From positions 1-64,000 of IMG/VR virus record IMGVR_UViG_3300006880_000001: DNA of 64,000 nt; one strand, written 5' to 3'. Shown here in pieces: positions 55,833 through 63,065 of the stretch; the first letter of the stretch is position 1; every line of letters starts with the position of its first letter. The notes beneath the pieces were generated by a model that searched no databases, had not been told where the DNA came from, and saw nothing but the letters and a program-made list of their open reading frames with translations. The position numbers and the translations under genes are program-made. The DNA is from a virus.

Positions 55833-56444
55833 TCAGGTCCTGGTGGCGAGCATGAAGTCGATCTTGTCGCCGGCGGACGGCGCGAGGCTCGTCAGGACCC
55901 GGAACTGCGTCGGCGTTCGATCTCCGGCGACGAGGTCCGGGCATTCGACGGTGTACTGGGCGATCTGCTGACCCGCCTGGCCGGGGATCACGACGTAGTT
56001 GTCGTTGAGCTCGGCGACCGGGAGGGTGACGATGAAGTCGGTGCCCTCGATACCGGTAGCGGTGTACGTGAAGGCCTGGTAGCCGGCGACGCCGCCGCCG
56101 CTGCCGCTGCCGCCGGCGACGATGAACGGCTGCGGCGTCAGCGCCTTGAAGAGCGTGTCGGGCGTGCCGCCCGTCGCTCCGAAGTTGCGGATGAACGTGT
56201 GCCAGTGCCAGAGGAGGACGTTGCACGACCCGACCCCCGCGCCGTTGTTGCGGACGGTGATCGACGTGGTCGTGATGTTGGTGACCGAGAAGCTGCCGTT
56301 GTCGAGGAAGAGCTGGTCCGCCGCGATGGGGATCGTTCCCGCCGGATCCGCCGCGGTGTACAGGAGCCCCTGGACATCCGTGACCGTCGATGTGGCGCCG
56401 GGACCGATCGTGTTGAACGCGATGATTCGGAGCAGACGGTCCAT
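55833..56444 (-). CDS. Fibre-associated virion protein, 203 aa
   Basis: Paralogue of 55256-55819 in its C-terminal two-thirds; N-terminal part has FNTIGPGATSTVTDVQGLLY. First gene of the spike operon 49270-56444. ATG 56444 has AGGGGTTAGCGC upstream. Confidence 0.7.
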   Translation of the reverse strand: MDRLLRIIAFNTIGPGATSTVTDVQGLLYTAADPAGTIPIAADQLFLDNGSFSVTNITTTSITVRNNGAGVGSCNVLLWHWHTFIRNFGATGGTPDTLFKALTPQPFIVAGGSGSGGGVAGYQAFTYTATGIEGTDFIVTLPVAELNDNYVVIPGQAGQQIAQYTVECPDLVAGDRTPTQFRVLTSLAPSAGDKIDFMLATRT

Positions 56445-56514
56445 GCGCTAACCCCTTCTTTTCGCGGGCGCTCGGGTGGCGTGTGGCATCACCAGGCCTG
56501 GGGCCAGTGTAGGG

Positions 56515-56530
56515 GATCGCACCTTCGATC
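56515..56530. promoter_or_regulatory. GATC box upstream of thioredoxin-like gene
   Basis: GATCGCACCTTCGATC. Neither direction has the -10 at the usual 5-6 nt; rightward the nearest match is TGT-TAGGAT (56571-56576), 9 nt before ATG 56586, and leftward the distance to ATG 56444 is about 70 nt. Box conserved but its use unclear. Confidence 0.5.
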
Positions 56531-56585
56531 TCAACGACCACGCATCGCCGTGCCCTACGCGTGGGTGTGTTAGGATGGAGCGGCC

Positions 56586-56921
56586 ATGGCCGCCAAGACC
56601 ATCGACCTCTCACACGAGGGTGCCGCCGTTCTGATCTTCGTGCAGCCAGGCTGCGGCGCGTGCGACGACTTCGTCCCCATCCTCGCCCCACGCGCGCAGG
56701 CCTACCGCATGGCCGGCCTGAAGGTGATCCTGCTCAACCTAGCGAGCGCCGACGCGGCGATCCAGGCGGCTGCGGACCAGTACCAGGTCCGGGCAACGCC
56801 GACCACCATCGTGGTGCGTCGCGGCGCAGCGCCCCTTCGGATCGAAGGAGCCGTCGACGCCCGGTCCGTCGATCATATCCTCTCCGAGGCGTACCGCTGG
56901 CACAACCACACGCGGCCGTGA
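56586..56921 (+). CDS. Thioredoxin-like protein, 111 aa
   Basis: Thioredoxin fold with active-site CGAC in FVQPGCGACDDFVP, cis-Pro region RATPTTIVV, and normal length. Oxidoreductase or electron donor; a role in virion disulfides is possible since the convergent gene 56924-57895 has a Cys-rich segment. TGT-TAGGAT and GGAG precede the start. Confidence 0.8.
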   Translation: MAAKTIDLSHEGAAVLIFVQPGCGACDDFVPILAPRAQAYRMAGLKVILLNLASADAAIQAAADQYQVRATPTTIVVRRGAAPLRIEGAVDARSVDHILSEAYRWHNHTRP

Positions 56922-56923
56922 CC

Positions 56924-57895
56924 CTAGAGGACGTTGCCGTCCTCGTCGATATCGATGACGCGTCGGCCGGGACGACGGGCGCCTGCGTAGGCTCCGGCGC
57001 TGCGATCGGTCCACCACGCCCAGGCCCGCCAGCCGCCGTAGAGGGCGAGGCCCGCCAGGGCGACGTAGCCCACGGTGGTCAGGGTGTTCGTCGGAGCCAC
57101 CTGGCCGGGCGCCTGCGGATCCGGCACCAGGCGATCGCAGGCCTTGGCGCACGCGTCGCCGCGCGAGCCCGTGGCGATGCATTGCTCGAGGCAGCTCGTC
57201 GCCGTCTTGTAGGCTGCGTTCAGCTGCGTGGTGTAGTTCGCCGAGACCTTGGCGCTGTTCTCGGAGATCTTCATCTCCGCGTACCAGCCGTAGAGGCGCA
57301 CCGCCGCGAGGACGCCGAGGACGACGAACAGGCCGACGATGACGATGGTCAGCGGGCCGAGGCCGAGCTCGCCCGTCTGGGTGAGCCGTGTCGTGAGCTC
57401 CGCCAGCGAAGGCGCCTTCGCCTGGAGGAAGTTCTGGTCGGTGGTGAGGACCTTGACGTCAGCGGACGAGACGAAGCGGTTCGCGGCCGAGGCCGGCTGC
57501 GTCGCCTCCCGGAGTGCACCCAGGAGCTGCGGCGCCGTGTCGTCGTTGAACATGGCACCCGCGAGGCTGCCTGCAGTCGCACCGCTGCCACAGTCGAAGA
57601 GGATGGCCTTCTCGCCAGGGACACCCTTCCAGGCGAACAGGGTCGGCGCCGGGACGCTCTCCGGGAGCCCCGCGACGTTCTGGGCGCGCAGCTGCGCGAG
57701 CATCCCGCGCTGCGTCTCGTAGATGGAGATCGCGAAGAGGTTGTAGGCCTTGAGCTGTGCGCAGGTAGCCCGGCCCGCTCCGAGGAGCAGGGTGATGTGC
57801 TTCGCCATCACCCGAAGGTTCTCGCGGGTTTGGTCGATGTAGGCCGTCGTCCGCTTGAGGCTCTCTGCCTGCTCGGAGGTGAGCTGGTCCGCCAT
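56924..57895 (-). CDS. Virion-like membrane protein with Cys-rich segment, 323 aa
   Basis: Soluble helical N-terminal half, a membrane helix (GPLTIVIVGLFVVLGVLAAV), a Cys-rich segment (SCLEQCIATGSRGDACAKAC), a second membrane helix (TVGYVALAGLALYGGWRAWAW) and a polar end with DIDEDGNVL. ATG 57895 is 6 nt after TACCGT of a GATC-box promoter. Membrane structural protein likely. Confidence 0.65.
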   Translation of the reverse strand: MADQLTSEQAESLKRTTAYIDQTRENLRVMAKHITLLLGAGRATCAQLKAYNLFAISIYETQRGMLAQLRAQNVAGLPESVPAPTLFAWKGVPGEKAILFDCGSGATAGSLAGAMFNDDTAPQLLGALREATQPASAANRFVSSADVKVLTTDQNFLQAKAPSLAELTTRLTQTGELGLGPLTIVIVGLFVVLGVLAAVRLYGWYAEMKISENSAKVSANYTTQLNAAYKTATSCLEQCIATGSRGDACAKACDRLVPDPQAPGQVAPTNTLTTVGYVALAGLALYGGWRAWAWWTDRSAGAYAGARRPGRRVIDIDEDGNVL

Positions 57896-57901
57896 GCTTC
57901 G

Positions 57902-57929
57902 ACGGTACCACGCGATCCCACCTTCGATC
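57902..57929 (-). promoter_or_regulatory. GATC-box promoter
   Basis: Leftward GATCGAAGGTGGGATC (57929-57914), 6 nt, TACCGT (57907-57902), 6 nt to ATG 57895. Confidence 0.7.
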
Positions 57930-57930
57930 C

Positions 57931-57967
57931 ACGGTCCCTGTTCCGTGGGGCACTTACCAGGGACCGT
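57931..57967. promoter_or_regulatory. 10-bp inverted repeat between divergent promoters
   Basis: ACGGTCCCTG (57931-57940) and CAGGGACCGT (57958-57967) are separated by 17 bp and the second arm touches the GTCAC box of the rightward promoter. Possible operator or loop anchor. Confidence 0.45.
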
Positions 57968-57986
57968 CACCCCGCCATGGTACTCG
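57966..57986 (+). promoter_or_regulatory. GTCAC-class promoter
   Basis: GTCAC (57966-57970), 10 nt, TACTCG (57981-57986), 7 nt to ATG 57994. Confidence 0.65.
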
Positions 57987-57993
57987 TAGGACG

Positions 57994-58545
57994 ATGACTC
58001 ATGACTATCAGACGCGGCGCGAAGTCGTTTACACCGGCCAGGACGACTTCACGGGCACCCCCTGCCGGGTGATCTACCTCAGCGAGTGGCACGGACCTAA
58101 CCGACGCCACAACGCGGTCATCGTCGAACGCCAAGACGGCGCCGATGCCATGGGCGTCGCGCGCTGGCGCGTCGTCGACGACGTCGGCATCTACACCCGT
58201 ATGGCAGCCGCAGCGTGCGTGGCTGCATTCTTCGGCACGGCGGCCGCTAAGCCCCCGGACACGTCGACCCCGACGCCGGCACCCATCGCAGACACCGCGC
58301 CCACCGCCTATGACGAGGAGGATGTCGCCCGCGCGCTCGCGAGGTGCGTCCCGATCGGATCGTACGGCGCGACGATCCTTGGCGAGGCGGGGCCGATCGT
58401 GGAGCCGAGCATCCACGAGGTGGATACCCGGAAGCTCACGGTCCACGAGATGGAAACCCGTAAAGTCGTGGTCGACTTCGATCTCCTCCAGGACGCGTCG
58501 GAAGACGAGACGTCCTTTCAGGATGTCGCGCCGGAACAGCGCTAA
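57994..58545 (+). CDS. Hypothetical protein, 183 aa
   Basis: Beta-rich N-terminal half (PCRVIYLSEWHGPNRRHNA), a short hydrophobic segment (MAAAACVAAFFGTAAA), a Pro/Thr-rich linker and acidic C-terminal half. Possibly a single-pass or signal-bearing protein. No family recognised. Confidence 0.6.
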   Translation: MTHDYQTRREVVYTGQDDFTGTPCRVIYLSEWHGPNRRHNAVIVERQDGADAMGVARWRVVDDVGIYTRMAAAACVAAFFGTAAAKPPDTSTPTPAPIADTAPTAYDEEDVARALARCVPIGSYGATILGEAGPIVEPSIHEVDTRKLTVHEMETRKVVVDFDLLQDASEDETSFQDVAPEQR

Positions 58546-58547
58546 CC

Positions 58548-58568
58548 GTCACCCCGGTGTGCTACCAC
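58548..58568 (+). promoter_or_regulatory. GTCAC-class promoter
   Basis: GTCAC (58548-58552), 10 nt, TACCAC (58563-58568), 6 nt to ATG 58575. Confidence 0.65.
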
Positions 58569-58574
58569 GCCGGG

Positions 58575-58997
58575 ATGGCCGAGCCCCCAAAGCTATATCA
58601 GGTCTATCGTCCCGTCGCGACCTACCTCTGCCAGACCTTCGCCCGCTGCAACTGTCCTGCGACGGCGCTGAAGCGTCCACCCCGCTGGCGGTGGGGCTTG
58701 CCGAACCTCCTCACCGAGAGCGTCTGGGTCACCTCGCCGACGGTCACCGACGCCCTACCCACCGACTGGCAGGCGGCGCTGGTCGGGATGGCGATCCTCG
58801 ACGACCGCATCGACCGGACGTTGGTCGGGCTCTACGCCGGCTCAGGCCTCTCCCAGGAGAGCCTCCAACAGCTGATCCAGGGGTGGGTCCGGGAGCGCGG
58901 GTTGAAAGGAGCCGAAGACGCGCAGGCCCAGGCGGTCATCCTCAGCTACGTCATGGAGGTCACGCGAGACCAATTCCTGGCCGCACGGCATCGCTGA
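58575..58997 (+). CDS. Hypothetical protein, 140 aa
   Basis: Start ATG 58575 (MAEPPKLYQVYRPVATYLCQ) fits the promoter. One Cys pair, helical C-terminal two-thirds (LVGLYAGSGLSQESLQQLI). No family recognised. Confidence 0.6.
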   Translation: MAEPPKLYQVYRPVATYLCQTFARCNCPATALKRPPRWRWGLPNLLTESVWVTSPTVTDALPTDWQAALVGMAILDDRIDRTLVGLYAGSGLSQESLQQLIQGWVRERGLKGAEDAQAQAVILSYVMEVTRDQFLAARHR

Positions 58998-59013
58998 AGA
59001 CCATTTGCGGAAG

Positions 59014-59033
59014 GTCATTTCGCGTGGTACCGT
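59014..59033 (+). promoter_or_regulatory. GTCAC-class promoter variant
   Basis: GTCAT (59014-59018), 9 nt, TACCGT (59028-59033), 9 nt to ATG 59043. Looser match. Confidence 0.5.
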
Positions 59034-59042
59034 CCGGCTACC

Positions 59043-59555
59043 ATGCGCACGATGACCTGTCTGGCCGGCCTCCTGCTCCTCGTGGGCTGTGCGGTGGACG
59101 AGCCCTGTGTGTACGACGAGACCCGCGCCGAGATGACCTGTGTTGACACCGACGCGACCGTCTCAGATGATGGGATCATGCGTTGGTGGCAGACGATGTT
59201 CGCCAAGATCACCCCCTACCTGGGGGTCTCCGGGACGTACAAGGTCGAGGGCTACGCCATCGCGCAGGCCTGCGCCGGGCAGCAGCGCTCCTACCTGAGC
59301 GGTACCTTCACCACCCAGTTCACGCTTGATGCGGCGGGCGGCATCTCCCCGTCCAGCTTCTCGCTGAACCGGACGCTCACGAGGCCGCCCGCGGCCCTCG
59401 TGGTCTACATGGAGTCGAGCGGCAAGCAGTACCGCTTCGACTTCGTGGACAACTGTGGCGGGAAGCTTCGCGGGTCGTGGATCGCGGAGTTCGTCGACCC
59501 CGCGACCGGCTTGACCTGCTGGCACTTCGGACACGCCACCGCGACCCGCCACTGA
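59043..59555 (+). CDS. Putative lipoprotein, 170 aa
   Basis: N-terminal signal with lipobox: MRTMTCLAGLLLLVGCAVD, cleavage before Cys16. Several Cys in the mature part, beta-rich C-terminal half with RPPAALVVYMESSGKQYRF. Probably acylated and surface-exposed. Converges with 59560-60423. Confidence 0.7.
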   Translation: MRTMTCLAGLLLLVGCAVDEPCVYDETRAEMTCVDTDATVSDDGIMRWWQTMFAKITPYLGVSGTYKVEGYAIAQACAGQQRSYLSGTFTTQFTLDAAGGISPSSFSLNRTLTRPPAALVVYMESSGKQYRFDFVDNCGGKLRGSWIAEFVDPATGLTCWHFGHATATRH

Positions 59556-59559
59556 CGAG

Positions 59560-60423
59560 CTACTCGTCGGTCGCGTACGTCTCGAAGGCGAAGGTCGCTC
59601 CGTCCGCCACGTTGTTGTAGTAGATCATCAGGTACTCGCCGAGGGCGGGGTTGATGACGAACCGCGACGTGGTGGTCGAGGCGACGGCGGCGGCAGAGGC
59701 CACGGTAGCCTCGCGCATGTTGAAGAAGTTGTCGATGAGCCCGACACGGACGTCCGCCGCCGCGCTGCCCTTCGTGTAGACGATGATCGTCCGCCGGCCA
59801 GAGACTGGGAACTGCGCGGCCAGCTTCTCGACGCCGGCGCCAGCGCCAGCAGTCGTCACCTGGCCGGTCTGGTAGAGCGGGAACCGCGACGTGGGGATGA
59901 TGGGCGGCGGGGCGCCCAGGTAGGCGTAGAGGTGTAGGAGCGGGGCGTTGTACGCCGCGTTGGGGACCGTGGTCCCGAACGTCGCCGTTGACCCGTCCGC
60001 CTTCACGTACGTGTTCCCGAACTGGAAGAGCTCTTCGGTGAGCGTTCCGGCGAAGGTCGTAATGACCAACGACGACGTCGTGTTGAAGACGGCGGTCGGG
60101 ACCACGTTCTGAGTCGCCGGTTGCGAGAAGGCCAGTGGCGCCTTCACGGAGACGCGGCGAGCGAAGTCCCAGAGGCTTGCGCTCGGGACCAGCTTCTGCA
60201 GCGAGTACGACACCCAGACGCGGTCGACAGTGCTGCGGGGGCCGATGGCGAGGCCGCCCAACGCCGGCATGGCCTTGGAGTTGATGGGTGGGAAGACGAG
60301 GTTCGTGCCGTCCGGGTCGTTCGCGACGACCGTATCGCCCCAACGGGCGATGAGGATCTCGAAGACGTTGTTCCTCTGCGCGAGGACGTCATCGACGGAG
60401 ATGGCGCTGTTGATCCAGACCAT
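59560..60423 (-). CDS. Beta-rich virion-like protein, 287 aa
   Basis: ATG 60423 with GGAGG; an in-frame upstream start is not needed. Beta-rich and Thr/Val-rich (VWINSAISVDDVLAQRNN, TSSLVITTFAGTLTEELF, SGRRTIIVYTKGSAAADV), ending FAFETYATDE. Candidate for a coat or major structural protein. Last gene of a leftward structural run from 61287. Confidence 0.6.
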   Translation of the reverse strand: MVWINSAISVDDVLAQRNNVFEILIARWGDTVVANDPDGTNLVFPPINSKAMPALGGLAIGPRSTVDRVWVSYSLQKLVPSASLWDFARRVSVKAPLAFSQPATQNVVPTAVFNTTSSLVITTFAGTLTEELFQFGNTYVKADGSTATFGTTVPNAAYNAPLLHLYAYLGAPPPIIPTSRFPLYQTGQVTTAGAGAGVEKLAAQFPVSGRRTIIVYTKGSAAADVRVGLIDNFFNMREATVASAAAVASTTTSRFVINPALGEYLMIYYNNVADGATFAFETYATDE

Positions 60424-60427
60424 AGGC

Positions 60428-60757
60428 TCAGCCTCCGATTGCGGTCGGCCACGCCTCCGAGATTGCGACGGAGATGAGTCCGATCGCACCGGACCCCGCC
60501 GCGTGGCAGCCCTGCTCGGGCGCCAAGACGAAGGTCGCCTCGGAGTTGGGCGGGATCAGGAACGTCGCTTGGGTGTTGCTCGCGATGTTGACGTCCTGTG
60601 CTGTGTGGGCGAAGAAGATGTTGACCGGACCGACGTTCCGAACGACGACGCGGATCGGTACCTTCGACGCGTAGGTGATGACCGCCGGCGCGCCGACGCC
60701 GAGGTTGGGGACGGTCATGGTCTTGACCGTCGACGGTTGCATGGCGCGGGGAGACAT
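60428..60757 (-). CDS. Small beta-rich virion-like protein, 109 aa
   Basis: ATG 60757 with GGGAGGACG. Almost entirely beta-rich with short charged turns (VPIRVVVRNVGPVNIFFAH). Likely a small coat or capsid-stabilising protein next to 59560-60423. Confidence 0.65.
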   Translation of the reverse strand: MSPRAMQPSTVKTMTVPNLGVGAPAVITYASKVPIRVVVRNVGPVNIFFAHTAQDVNIASNTQATFLIPPNSEATFVLAPEQGCHAAGSGAIGLISVAISEAWPTAIGG

Positions 60758-60774
60758 GGTCGTCCTCCCCCGGC

Positions 60775-61287
60775 TCAGCGCGCCTCGGACGGCGGCGCGA
60801 CCGTGACGTGGAAGCCCTGGAAGGTGAGCTCGATCCGGAGGTTGGCCACCACGGGGTTGAACGCCACCGCCGGCACCGCGAGCGTGTCGACTGAGATGAT
60901 GAGCTGCTCGGCCTTCTTCAGGTAGAGCGGCTCAGCGAGCTCCCAGGTCGCCTCCGACTGGCCCTTGATCAGGGTGTGGAGGAGGGTCGGGGCGCGGGTC
61001 CACAGGTGATCCTTCGAGACGTCCTGGATGCGCACGCGCACGAAGCGCAAGAGGATGTCGAAGACCGAAGACGGCTGGATGGCCAGGATGACGTTGTTGG
61101 CATCGAGGCCGGTCACCCGTGGGATCATCCGATGGATCTCGAACGGGCGATCGAAGGAGTTCAGGAACGTCGCGTCGGGGAACTGAACGCCTGAGGCCGA
61201 GAAGGGGACGATGAGCTCGCCCGGGATCGAGAACGGCTCGCGGAAGGTGATGTTGAGACCAGCGAACGTGCTTGGCAGGCGACCCAT
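60775..61287 (-). CDS. Beta-rich virion-like protein, 170 aa
   Basis: ATG 61287 with GGGAG. MGRLPSTFAGLNITFREPFS, DANNVILAIQPSSVFDILLR and a C-terminal VVANLRIELTFQGFHVTVAP give a beta-rich layout suited to a coat or capsid-associated protein. First gene of the group after the terminator and GATC-box promoter. Confidence 0.65.
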   Translation of the reverse strand: MGRLPSTFAGLNITFREPFSIPGELIVPFSASGVQFPDATFLNSFDRPFEIHRMIPRVTGLDANNVILAIQPSSVFDILLRFVRVRIQDVSKDHLWTRAPTLLHTLIKGQSEATWELAEPLYLKKAEQLIISVDTLAVPAVAFNPVVANLRIELTFQGFHVTVAPPSEAR

Positions 61288-61341
61288 GGAAGAGCTCCCG
61301 ATCGTCGAGGGGTTTGGACTTGATTCCCCGACGTCAAGGCC

Positions 61342-61372
61342 ATCCTACCAGACGACGATCGAACCTGCGATC
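61342..61372 (-). promoter_or_regulatory. GATC-box promoter
   Basis: Leftward GATCGCAGGTTCGATC (61372-61357), 9 nt, TAGGAT (61347-61342), then a 54-nt leader with GGGAG before ATG 61287. The one GATC-box promoter with a clear 5' leader. Confidence 0.6.
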
Positions 61373-61379
61373 AAAAGGC

Positions 61380-61412
61380 CAAGGGCCCGTCGGCACTTCG
61401 CCGTACGGGCCC
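61380..61412. terminator. Strong hairpin terminator after coat-like gene
   Basis: AAGGGCCCGT and ACGGGCCCTT form a 10-bp stem (61381-61412) containing an inner CGGC/GCCG pairing; on the leftward strand the sequence then runs into CCTTTTGATCG. Separates 61452-62144 from the promoter of 60775-61287. Confidence 0.65.
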
Positions 61413-61451
61413 TTTGGGGGATAGCCAGGCGCCGTCGAGGGCGCCGTCCGA

Positions 61452-62144
61452 TCAGGTGATCGGGCGCTGGATCAGGCCGACGAGGCGGACGACGAAGTCC
61501 GCGAAGCCGAGCACCGCACCACCGTCCGAGGCCGCCTGCGCGATCGCGAGGGCGGTTTCCGGCTGGAACTGCATCTTGTACGAGATGCCGTCGCGCAGGT
61601 AGATCGGCAGCACCAGCGACGCGCGGTCACGCGGGCTGGGGATGCCGTTCTGCGCGAGCTCGATGTTCGCCGCCGTCGTGAACAGCGAGTAGCCCGACCC
61701 CTGCGGGTAGTACTCGAGCTGTCCGGTGGTGAACTCCTTGTTGTTGTACTCGAACCGCAGCGCGGTCACGCGGTTGATGTTGAACAGCGTGCGGAGCGTC
61801 GGCGGGTCCGAGAAGTCGCCGAGGACCGGCTGGGCGCCGGCAGCGCGGCAGACGCGGTTGCAGCGCACGCAGATCGCGTACACGAGCATCGCGTAGCCCT
61901 GCGGCAGGCCGGAGTCGCCGGCGCGCGGCACGTTCGTGTCGACGCGCGACATCGGGCGAGTACCGCCGGGGATCGGCTGCGAGCGGCCGACCGCGAAGGC
62001 CTCGACCTGCGCCTGCTGCGCGTTCGACAGCTGGACGGCCGAGAAGTAGCTGTCGTCGATCCAGTCACGGAGGGAGATCACGGTCCCGTCCGAGAGCTTG
62101 ACCGTGGTCGTTCCTGGGGATACACCAACAGTTCCCTGCGACAT
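61452..62144 (-). CDS. Probable coat protein, 230 aa
   Basis: Beta-rich, Gln/Asn/Ala-rich (LSNAQQAQVEAFAVGRSQP) with a Cys-containing CVRCNRVCRAAG stretch. Clear paralogue of 45708-46406. Its own transcription unit is framed by a hairpin-rich leader upstream and a strong terminator downstream, as expected for an abundantly made protein. AGGAG precedes ATG 62144. Coat identity is inference; no capsid family could be matched by eye. Confidence 0.6.
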   Translation of the reverse strand: MSQGTVGVSPGTTTVKLSDGTVISLRDWIDDSYFSAVQLSNAQQAQVEAFAVGRSQPIPGGTRPMSRVDTNVPRAGDSGLPQGYAMLVYAICVRCNRVCRAAGAQPVLGDFSDPPTLRTLFNINRVTALRFEYNNKEFTTGQLEYYPQGSGYSLFTTAANIELAQNGIPSPRDRASLVLPIYLRDGISYKMQFQPETALAIAQAASDGGAVLGFADFVVRLVGLIQRPIT

Positions 62145-62159
62145 TGTCTTTTCTCCTGA

Positions 62160-62220
62160 GAGGGTGAGGACTTGCAGCCCTATCGGGGAGGGCGGACCTC
62201 CCTAGCGCAGGGCTTGGTGG
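62160..62220 (-). promoter_or_regulatory. Hairpin leader upstream of coat-like gene
   Basis: Leftward AGCCCT...AGGGCT encloses GGGAGG-TCCG-CCTCCC, a long imperfect stem ending near the AGGAG of 61452-62144. Could stabilise the mRNA, act as attenuator or mark RNA processing. Confidence 0.5.
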
Positions 62221-62233
62221 ACGTGGGTCGGGA

Positions 62234-62815
62234 TCAGCCCCAGATCGTGCCGCCGTACGCGCCGGCGAGGTTCGACGTCTGGGGGCCGCCGAGCAGGTTG
62301 ACCTGATCCGACTGCGCGGACTGGCCGAGCAGATCGACCGGCGGCGACTCCGACAGCGACGCACCGGCGATCGAGCCGCCGTTGATCATGCCGTAGGCCG
62401 GCGACTGCGGAGTCGCGGCGGGCAGACCCATGGCGCCGTTCAGGTAGTCGACCTGGGGCAGGCCGAAGCCGTTCAGGTAGTCGACCTGGGGCAGGCCGAG
62501 GGCCGCGGAGCCCATCAGGTGGCGCTCGACGAAACGCACGCCGGCCGAGACGAGGAGACCGAGACCGGCCATGACGCCGGCGCGGCGGGTCGAGGGCATC
62601 GCCCACAGCCCCAGCGCAGCGGCCGCGCCGACGCCGAAGCCGACGTCGTCGCTCTTCATGTACCAGCTCGATCCCTTGTCCGTCGCCATGCGGACGAGGG
62701 CGCTCACGATGGCGGGCGCGCCGGCGCCGATGAAGGCGCCGTACAGGGGAGGCAGGCCCTCGGGCTCGCCGAACTCGTTGAGGCCAAGCAGGTTGACCTC
62801 GCTCAGGTGCTTCAT
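62234..62815 (-). CDS. Membrane protein with internal tandem repeat, 193 aa
   Basis: ATG 62815 with GAGGAG. Several hydrophobic segments (YGAFIGAGAPAIVSALVRMA and VMAGLGLLVSAGVRFVER), then a Gly/Leu/Asn-rich tail with two exact copies of GLPQVDYLNG. Likely virion or infected-cell membrane protein. Confidence 0.65.
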   Translation of the reverse strand: MKHLSEVNLLGLNEFGEPEGLPPLYGAFIGAGAPAIVSALVRMATDKGSSWYMKSDDVGFGVGAAAALGLWAMPSTRRAGVMAGLGLLVSAGVRFVERHLMGSAALGLPQVDYLNGFGLPQVDYLNGAMGLPAATPQSPAYGMINGGSIAGASLSESPPVDLLGQSAQSDQVNLLGGPQTSNLAGAYGGTIWG

Positions 62816-62855
62816 CTGTCGTCTCCTCTGGTGAAGGTCACGTGTGGCCTCGGGT

Positions 62856-63065
62856 TCAGCGGGCGCACTTGGCAGCGCCTCCCTTTTGGAAGGCCCATCC
62901 GGTCTTGACGCGCTTGTCGGGGCAGAGTCGCCCCCAGCGCTTGGTTCGGCTGTTGTAGATGCAGCGGCAGCCGTCGGCATCGACGGCGGCACCGTCATCG
63001 CCCAGCCCCGCACCGCGGCGCTTCTTGCCGCGGCGGGGACCGTCGAGTGTGATCACGCTCGGCAT
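62856..63065 (-). CDS. Small basic Cys protein with MPSVITLDG leader, 69 aa
   Basis: ATG 63065 overlaps the upstream stop. Starts MPSVITLDG, identical to 1243-1458, then CRCIYNSRTKRWGRLCPDKR and VKTGWAFQKGGAAKCAR, which recall the KKGW/KGGGC family of 40732 and 41091. Likely a DNA-binding or cross-linked virion protein. Confidence 0.65.
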   Translation of the reverse strand: MPSVITLDGPRRGKKRRGAGLGDDGAAVDADGCRCIYNSRTKRWGRLCPDKRVKTGWAFQKGGAAKCAR

